Of a stretch of 7,336 nucleotides of DNA, positions 5,611 through 7,336 are shown one piece after another (the first letter of the stretch is position 1; each line of letters begins with the position of its first letter). This DNA is from Treponema sp. UBA4326 (lineage in GTDB: Bacteria > Spirochaetota > Spirochaetia > Treponematales > Treponemataceae), in NCBI GenBank assembly GCA_002393835.1, contig DGTW01000262.1, positions 1 to 7,336 on the forward strand, written 5' to 3'. The notes under the pieces are model-generated. The model saw only the letters and a program-made list of their open reading frames with translations, was not told where the DNA came from and ran no database searches. A program made the translations under genes and the position numbers.

Positions 5611-7336
5611 TTACAGTCATCCTTTTTGCAGTCTTCTTTGTTCTTCTTATCGTTGATGTTCCTATCGCAATTTGTCTGGGCGCTTCTTCCGTGGCGGCTA
5701 TCCTTGCGGCAGGCCAGAAACTTTCTGTCGTTGCCGTAAACACTTATTCAGGAATCAGCAAAACTCTGCTGCTTGCCATTCCTTTCTTTGTTCTGGCAGG
5801 AAACATCATGGCCAAGGCAGGAATCTCAAAACGCCTTATCGCTTTCGTAAATGCCTGTATCGGTCATACCCGTGGAGGCATTGCCATCGTTTGTGTAATC
5901 GTTTCTTGTCTTTTCGGAGCGATTTCAGGCTCAGGCCCGGCTACTGTTGCGGCTTTGGGAGCAATTTTGATTCCTGCCATGATTGAGGCTGGCTTCTCGG
6001 CACCTTTTGCCACAGCCCTTATGGCGGCTTCAAGCTCAATCGCAATCATCATTCCGCCCAGCATCGCTTATGTTGTATATGCTTCGATTACAGGCGATGA
6101 TGTCGGAAAGCTTTTTATGGCGGGTGTTGTTCCCGGCATTTTGATGGGCCTTGCTTTAATTGCCGTTGTTTTGATTGAAGTTCACCGAAAGAACATTCAG
6201 TCTACGAAAGCGAAGTCGAGCGCAAAAGAACGCTGGCTGGCTTTTAAGGATGCTTCATGGGCTTTCCTCATGCCGGTCATCATCTTGGGCGGAATTTACG
6301 GCGGAGTTTTCACACCGACTGAGGCGGCAGCTGTTGCGGCTGTTTACGGTCTTATCGTGGGCATGTTCATCTACCGTGAAGTAAGCCTCCGTGACATGGC
6401 CCGCATTCTTGTTGAATCAGCAAAGACGACGGGAAGTATTATGATTATCATCGGTTCGGCGACTCTCTTCTCTTATGTCTGTACCCTTTTTGGCATTTCT
6501 CATGCCGCAGAGGAACTTCTTGCCACCGTTTCAGCAAACAAAGTCGTATTTCTTCTTGTAATCAACATCATTTTCCTGATTGCAGGATGTTTTATCGACG
6601 CTAACAGCGCAATGTATATCTTCATTCCGGTTATGATTCCTGTCTGCCGTATGCTGGGCTTCAATTCAGTCGCATTCGGAATCATCGCAACCGTCAACCT
6701 TGCAATCGGGCAGGTAACGCCACCAGTCGGAATCAACCTCTTTGTCGCAATCAGCCTAAAAATCAAGAACACCATCAAAGTCACTCTGCCTCAGATTTCA
6801 AAGGCTGTCCTGCCAATGATTGCGGCAAGCCTTGCGGTTCTCATCGTCTACACTTACTGGCCGCGGGCAAGTGTTGCCGCAGTAAAAGCAAACAATATTG
6901 CAGGAGACGGAAGTCAGATTGCCCTTTATGACAGCGAGCAGTACGATGCTTCAAAAGATGCCGCCCCTGCTACCGTTGAGTGGCCGGAGATGACATGGCA
7001 CTTTGCATGTTCTCCAGGCGAGACATGTACATGGGCAAAGGCCGGCCGATATTTCGCAGCACTGATGAAAGAGTCGACCGGCGGAAAAGTAACTGTTCTT
7101 GTAGACGGATTCTCTGACCAGCTCACAAACGGAAGCCAGCCGGACGGAATCGCGGCCTTGCGTGAAGGCGACCCGATCCAGCTTTCTATGCACTCAAATT
7201 TGATTTATTCGGCACTGGACGACCGTTTTAATGTCGTTTCTCTTCCATATATCTATGACAGCTACGAAGATGCTGATGCCAAATTCGACGGCGAGGCAGG
7301 AGCTCAGCTCAAAGAAATCCTCGAGGGGCTCAATCT
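5607..7336 (+). CDS. dctM: TRAP large permease DctM fused to a DctP-type solute-binding domain (partial, 3' end beyond window)
   Basis: The frame is open for 576 codons from the ATG at 5607 (AGGAGG site at 5594-5599) to the window edge. Residues 1-418 are a complete DctM: many hydrophobic segments, SGSGPATVAALG (107-118), IIIPPS (147-152), the second hairpin GCFIDANSAM, and TPPVG (371-375), matching the ion- and substrate-binding hairpins of the family. DctM normally ends soon after its last membrane segment, here at about 400-418. This protein instead runs through a polar linker (419-458) into a DctP-like domain from W459: AGRYFAALMKESTGGKVTV, then an REGDPIQLSMHS strand, VVSLPYIYDSYEDA and the helix that follows. 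The linker has no stop, no ribosome site and no signal peptide, so the binding domain must be exported by the permease itself. The late DctP Arg that contacts the carboxylate lies beyond the edge. C468 and C474 form an unusual pair at the domain start. Substrate unknown. Confidence 0.88.
   Translation, partial: MITVILFAVFFVLLIVDVPIAICLGASSVAAILAAGQKLSVVAVNTYSGISKTLLLAIPFFVLAGNIMAKAGISKRLIAFVNACIGHTRGGIAIVCVIVSCLFGAISGSGPATVAALGAILIPAMIEAGFSAPFATALMAASSSIAIIIPPSIAYVVYASITGDDVGKLFMAGVVPGILMGLALIAVVLIEVHRKNIQSTKAKSSAKERWLAFKDASWAFLMPVIILGGIYGGVFTPTEAAAVAAVYGLIVGMFIYREVSLRDMARILVESAKTTGSIMIIIGSATLFSYVCTLFGISHAAEELLATVSANKVVFLLVINIIFLIAGCFIDANSAMYIFIPVMIPVCRMLGFNSVAFGIIATVNLAIGQVTPPVGINLFVAISLKIKNTIKVTLPQISKAVLPMIAASLAVLIVYTYWPRASVAAVKANNIAGDGSQIALYDSEQYDASKDAAPATVEWPEMTWHFACSPGETCTWAKAGRYFAALMKESTGGKVTVLVDGFSDQLTNGSQPDGIAALREGDPIQLSMHSNLIYSALDDRFNVVSLPYIYDSYEDADAKFDGEAGAQLKEILEGLN

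Noticed and set aside
5672..6384. Short plus- and minus-strand open frames within the permease gene
   Set aside because: They are shadows of dctM, whose own frame encodes all the family motifs.
6978..6992. Separate internal start (ATG at 6990) for the DctP domain
   Set aside because: The upstream GGAG directly abuts the ATG with no spacing, and the product would have no signal peptide, so a free periplasmic DctP from here would not be exported.

Overview
The window looks like chromosomal DNA of a host-associated Treponema-like spirochaete. This is an inference from gene content and style: moderate G+C, lipoprotein signals with a relaxed lipobox, clear Shine-Dalgarno sites, a large chemoreceptor, a TRAP transporter and a cobalamin-controlled exported cassette. 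No rRNA, tRNA or other taxonomic marker is present, so the genus is not proven. Two genes run off the window: the chemoreceptor at the left edge and the TRAP fusion at the right edge.

Minus-strand half (1-5050). Read in the direction of transcription, a promoter at 5022-5050 starts an RNA that begins with a cobalamin (B12) riboswitch (4864-5014). Next come a CbiK-family chelatase with a lipoprotein signal (3940-4827), a 236-bp intergenic block packed with palindromes (3704-3939), an exported protein with two NEAT-like beta domains (2837-3703), and a FecB/BtuF-type substrate-binding lipoprotein (1671-2837). The last two overlap as TAATG. A Cache-domain methyl-accepting chemotaxis protein follows after 105 bp (1-1565) and probably has its own promoter. 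The three exported proteins downstream of the riboswitch look like one device that captures and handles a metal-tetrapyrrole or corrinoid outside the cytoplasm and is repressed when cobalamin is plentiful. The permease and ATPase that the binding protein would need are not in the window.

Plus-strand half (5051-7336). A divergent promoter (TATAAT at 5076-5081) drives a TRAP transporter: dctQ (small permease) and, overlapping it as ATGA, a large permease gene. The large permease does not stop at the usual DctM end. It continues in frame through a linker of about 40 residues into a DctP-type solute-binding domain that runs off the right edge. A DctM-DctP fusion is the most unusual protein architecture here. 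The two divergent promoters lie back to back, and a perfect 8-bp inverted repeat spans both -35 boxes, which suggests a shared operator.

The strongest leads are the DctM-DctP fusion, the riboswitch-controlled chelatase/NEAT-like/binding-protein cassette, and the structured palindromic element inside that cassette.
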